A DNA stretch of 9,236 nt from Caldifarciminota bacterium (GTDB lineage Bacteria > Hydrothermota > Hydrothermia > S141-80), in NCBI GenBank assembly GCA_027053375.1, contig JALUJC010000147.1, positions 1 to 9,236 of the forward strand. Reading direction: 5' to 3'. The notes below the pieces were generated by a model, which ran no database searches, had not been told where the DNA came from, and saw only the letters and a list, made by a program, of their open reading frames with translations. Below are positions 7,302 through 9,236 of this stretch, one piece after another (the stretch's first letter is position 1; the number at the start of each line of letters is the position of its first letter). A program made the translations under genes and the position numbers.

Positions 7302-8281
7302 TCTGCCAATGCCTCCTTTAAGAGTTCCAGTCCCCGGTGCTCCCGTGCACTTACCACGAAAATTCGTGGAGCCAGGGACTGCATGGGCGCTTCAAGGGAT
7401 TTCAGGTGGGTGGGATCTACAAGATCCATTTTGTTCAGAACAATCCAGCGTTCCCGTTCCAGCAGCGCGGGACGGTAGGCTTCCAGTTCCCCAAGGAGGG
7501 AGAGGACGTCGTCCACAGGATCCGGCCGGGTCAGATCCACCACCAGGAGGATCAGCCGTGCACGTTCAATATGCCGAAGGAAGGTCAATCCCATGCCGCG
7601 CCCCTCGTGGGCTCCACGAACAAGGCCGGGAACGTCCACGAAGGTGAGACGGTGTTGCCAGGAGTCTTTCCATACCCCCAGATTGGGGATTTTCGTGGTG
7701 AAGGGATAGGCGCCCACCCGTGCACGGGACCCGGTCAGTGCCCGCAGCAGGGTGGTCTTGCCGGCGTTGGGGTACCCCACCAGCGCCACATCCGCGAGAA
7801 GTTTCAGTTCAAGCCGGAGAATGCGCTCTTCTCCTTCTTCTCCCGGTTCTGCGATGCGGGGCGTCCGCCGTGTGGGCGTGGCGAAACGCGCGTTGCCCCG
7901 TCCTCCTCGTCCTCCCCGCGCCACCAGCAGACGATCACCTTCGTGCAGCAGTTCTCCCAGCTTTTCGCCGGTCAGGTGATCGTACACCAGGGTCCCCGGA
8001 GGAACCCGGATCTCCACATCCCGCCCCCGTCGGCCATGACGGCGGTTGGGTCCCCCGGGGCGGCCATCTTCGGCCTGAAAAACACGGCGATAGCGAAAAT
8101 CCAGCAGGGTTTTCAGGCCGGGGTCCACCACGAGATAGACGTTTCCCCCGTGCCCACCGTCTCCTCCATCCGGTCCTCCCCGGGGTCTGTATTTTTCCCG
8201 GTGGAAATGAACCATCCCGTCCCCGCCTTTTCCGGCGCGAACGCGGATGGTGACCAGATCCACAAAGGTGTGTTTCTTCAT
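7226..8281 (-). CDS. obg: Obg/CgtA-family ribosome-associated GTPase
   Basis: Essential-type GTPase that acts in 50S subunit assembly and stress signalling. The 351 residues show the glycine-rich Obg fold (about 1-160), including FVDLVTIRVRAGKGGDG and GGPDGGDGGHGG, then RGGRGGRGNARF. The G domain follows: G1 GYPNAGKTT (169-177), G2 YPFTT (192-196), G3 DVPG (216-219), G4 NKMD (283-286) and G5 SAR (311-313). G1 has GKTT where the better-known members have GKST, a mild change. There is no C-terminal OCT domain; the end is a proline-rich tail (339-351) written over the start of the HEAT gene. The ATG at 8281 has no visible SD but fits the family's N-terminus, and a strong promoter ends only eight bases before it, so the mRNA may be leaderless or nearly so. 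Confidence 0.97.
   Translation of the reverse strand: MKKHTFVDLVTIRVRAGKGGDGMVHFHREKYRPRGGPDGGDGGHGGNVYLVVDPGLKTLLDFRYRRVFQAEDGRPGGPNRRHGRRGRDVEIRVPPGTLVYDHLTGEKLGELLHEGDRLLVARGGRGGRGNARFATPTRRTPRIAEPGEEGEERILRLELKLLADVALVGYPNAGKTTLLRALTGSRARVGAYPFTTKIPNLGVWKDSWQHRLTFVDVPGLVRGAHEGRGMGLTFLRHIERARLILLVVDLTRPDPVDDVLSLLGELEAYRPALLERERWIVLNKMDLVDPTHLKSLEAPMQSLAPRIFVVSAREHRGLELLKEALAEWLKENPLEDERNPAPPPMSLPPNH
7312..7319 (-). promoter_or_regulatory. Ribosome binding site of the HEAT gene within obg
   Basis: On the minus strand AAAGGAGG lies 10 bases before the ATG at 7301, inside the obg reading frame. It is the best reason to accept the overlapping start of the HEAT gene. Ribosomes finishing obg pass through it, so its use may depend on obg translation. 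Confidence 0.6.
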
Positions 8282-8289
8282 CGCCCGAA

Positions 8290-8318
8290 AGGATACGCAC
8301 TGACTGTGGGTCTGTCAA
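8290..8318 (-). promoter_or_regulatory. Sigma70-type promoter of obg
   Basis: On the minus strand TTGACA (8318-8313, perfect -35) is followed by a 17-base spacer and TATCCT (8295-8290, 4 of 6 for the -10). Only eight bases separate the -10 from the obg ATG at 8281. A start point at the usual distance would fall at or just before the ATG. The site lies downstream of the lipoprotein terminator, where a promoter for the obg-HEAT-lpxB group is expected. Not proven by sequence alone. Confidence 0.6.
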
Positions 8319-8353
8319 ACCCGGCAATCCAGGGAAAGGGATGAAGAAATACG

Positions 8354-8392
8354 AAATACAAAGGACAGGGTCAGTAGGTCACGACCGTGTCC
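8354..8392 (-). terminator. Probable intrinsic terminator of the orphan lipoprotein gene
   Basis: Read on the minus strand, GGACACGGTC (8392-8383) and GACCCTGTCC (8372-8363) form a 10-base stem with one mismatch and a 10-base loop. The T-rich stretch TTTGTATTT (8362-8354) follows. The stem includes the stop codon (8373-8371), so the end of the gene is part of the hairpin. Its position just before the obg promoter supports the call. The stem mismatch, large loop and broken T-tract lower confidence. Confidence 0.5.
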
Positions 8393-9177
8393 AGCGTGAA
8401 GCCATGGGTTAAAAGGCTTTGTGTGGGGGTATACAATTCCGTGCGGAATGCGGTGGATGCCAGGATGCGATGGGATGGCTGGATTCCCGTGGGTAATGGC
8501 CTGAATGTTATCTGGTGTGTCACGCTTCCAGACCAGAGGCAGACGGTGAGGCCGGGACGCGGATCCGGGTCGATTTCCACACCCCCTGGAATGGATCCAA
8601 AACGAACATGGGTGAAGTAGAGGGACAGGTTATTTGCTTTTGAAGATTGATATTGAGGAGAGTTTTGAATGTGGATGATGGACCGCAGAAAACAGGATTC
8701 TCCCTGACAGGGACTGTTCTGGTGTTGAACAGAAACCCCGCCGACCTTATAGGTTTGCTCAAGATCTGCGATAAGGTAGACCTGAGTGCCTCTAACAGAA
8801 GCATTGTAGGTGGCCCTAGCATCCCATTGGTGTCTCATCACCCATAACCATTGTGTTTCATGATGCTCCACTGTAACAGCATTTTCAGGATATATTTGAT
8901 CATGCAGAGGTGGTTGTGTCCCCAGCAGTGAATCCAGTTCTCCCAACACCTGATCCAACATCACTCTGATGGACGCAGGAGGGGATGTATCGTTCCCGGG
9001 ATGGGTCAACATATACGCGACGACCTGATGTAACTTGAGGAGTGCAGCATGAGGAAGTGTGATCCAGATTGTGTCTGGGGCATCGTATTTTCCAGATACC
9101 GGGGATGGCCCAGGAGCAACCTGACAGGAGATAATCCATACCCCAAGAATGGAAATCGTAAGGAACGAATTTTTCAT
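8371..9177 (-). CDS. Orphan lipoprotein of unknown function
   Basis: Not recognised. The 268-residue product starts with a lipoprotein signal: MKNSF, hydrophobic core 5-16, and lipobox I-I-S-C18, so it should be exported and lipid-anchored. The mature part has a helical-looking segment (about 40-86, with LLKLHQVVAYML and VLGELDSLLG), then beta-rich sequence with many Q, H, T and S. C157 and C162 (PCQGESC) and C213 may form a disulfide or bind metal; this is inference. Two ATG codons compete: 9183 is 3 bases from the SD GGAGG (9191-9187), while 9177 is 9 bases away and also overlaps the stop of the upstream frame as ATGA, so 9177 is chosen. Local base composition is clearly more AT-rich than in neighbours (two lines near 8581-8700 count 47% and 40% GC), which suggests transfer or weak constraint. 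Confidence 0.7.
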   Translation of the reverse strand: MKNSFLTISILGVWIISCQVAPGPSPVSGKYDAPDTIWITLPHAALLKLHQVVAYMLTHPGNDTSPPASIRVMLDQVLGELDSLLGTQPPLHDQIYPENAVTVEHHETQWLWVMRHQWDARATYNASVRGTQVYLIADLEQTYKVGGVSVQHQNSPCQGESCFLRSIIHIQNSPQYQSSKANNLSLYFTHVRFGSIPGGVEIDPDPRPGLTVCLWSGSVTHQITFRPLPTGIQPSHRILASTAFRTELYTPTQSLLTHGFTLDTVVTY

Positions 9178-9236
9178 GGCCATGTGCCTCCATACACCCG
9201 ATAGACCCTGAGCGTTTCGGGCAGAAGGCTGGTGGA
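9174..9236 (-). CDS. C-terminal end of an upstream gene, cut by the window edge
   Basis: On the minus strand an open frame enters from the right edge and gives 20 residues ending LPETLRVYRVYGGTWP before TGA (9176-9174). That TGA overlaps the ATG of the orphan lipoprotein gene as ATGA, and the SD of that gene lies inside this frame, which is the usual form of coupled genes in this window. The product cannot be identified from so little. Beta-strand-like sequence at a C-terminus would fit an envelope protein, but that is a guess. Confidence 0.5.
   Translation of the reverse strand, partial: STSLLPETLRVYRVYGGTWP

Noticed and set aside
7337..8344. A 335-codon plus-strand frame opposite obg
   Set aside because: obg is certain on the other strand; this frame is its shadow with no family features.

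Overview
The window looks like part of the chromosome of a Gram-negative (diderm) bacterium. It carries lpxB (lipid A synthesis), a signal-peptide protein that reads like an outer-membrane beta-barrel, and two probable lipoproteins. Base composition is fairly GC-rich (about 60% in a line counted by hand) and genes are packed tightly, with many overlaps. I cannot place the organism. The mix of lpxB, Ig-like lipoproteins of the SbsA/Big_5 type and an unrecognised barrel would suit an uncultured or little-studied lineage (for example around FCB or WOR-3), but this is a guess. No rRNA, tRNA, CRISPR, IS element or phage gene was seen.

Layout. Left half, plus strand, one apparent operon: 3' part of a GT4 glycosyltransferase (2-916), a YacP/Rae1-like NYN-domain RNase (885-1382), NADP-type isocitrate dehydrogenase icd (1375-2610), a signal-peptide beta-barrel candidate (2643-4319) and a lipoprotein with three Ig-like units (4333-5622). 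The first three genes overlap, and the last two each have a strong Shine-Dalgarno (SD) sequence. The operon meets the minus-strand genes with no base between the two stop codons. A good plus-strand intrinsic terminator lies about 75-105 bases further on, inside lpxB.

Right half, minus strand, read from the right: the last 20 codons of an unidentified gene (9174-9236), an orphan AT-richer lipoprotein gene (8371-9177) ending in a likely terminator, then a near-consensus promoter driving obg (7226-8281), a HEAT-repeat protein (6783-7301) that overlaps obg by 76 bases, and lpxB (5623-6786) coupled by ATGA. The longest stretch without a gene is the 89 bases at 8282-8370, which hold the terminator tail and the obg promoter.

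How the genes work together: the left operon mixes housekeeping genes (RNase, TCA enzyme) with an envelope pair (barrel plus lipoprotein) that may form a surface complex. The right operon joins a ribosome-assembly GTPase, a HEAT scaffold of unknown role and a lipid A enzyme. The most interesting points are the barrel/Ig-lipoprotein pair with repeated Asp/Asn-rich loops, the SD presented in a hairpin loop, the possibly leaderless obg mRNA, the overprinted obg/HEAT junction, and the terminator embedded in the opposing gene.
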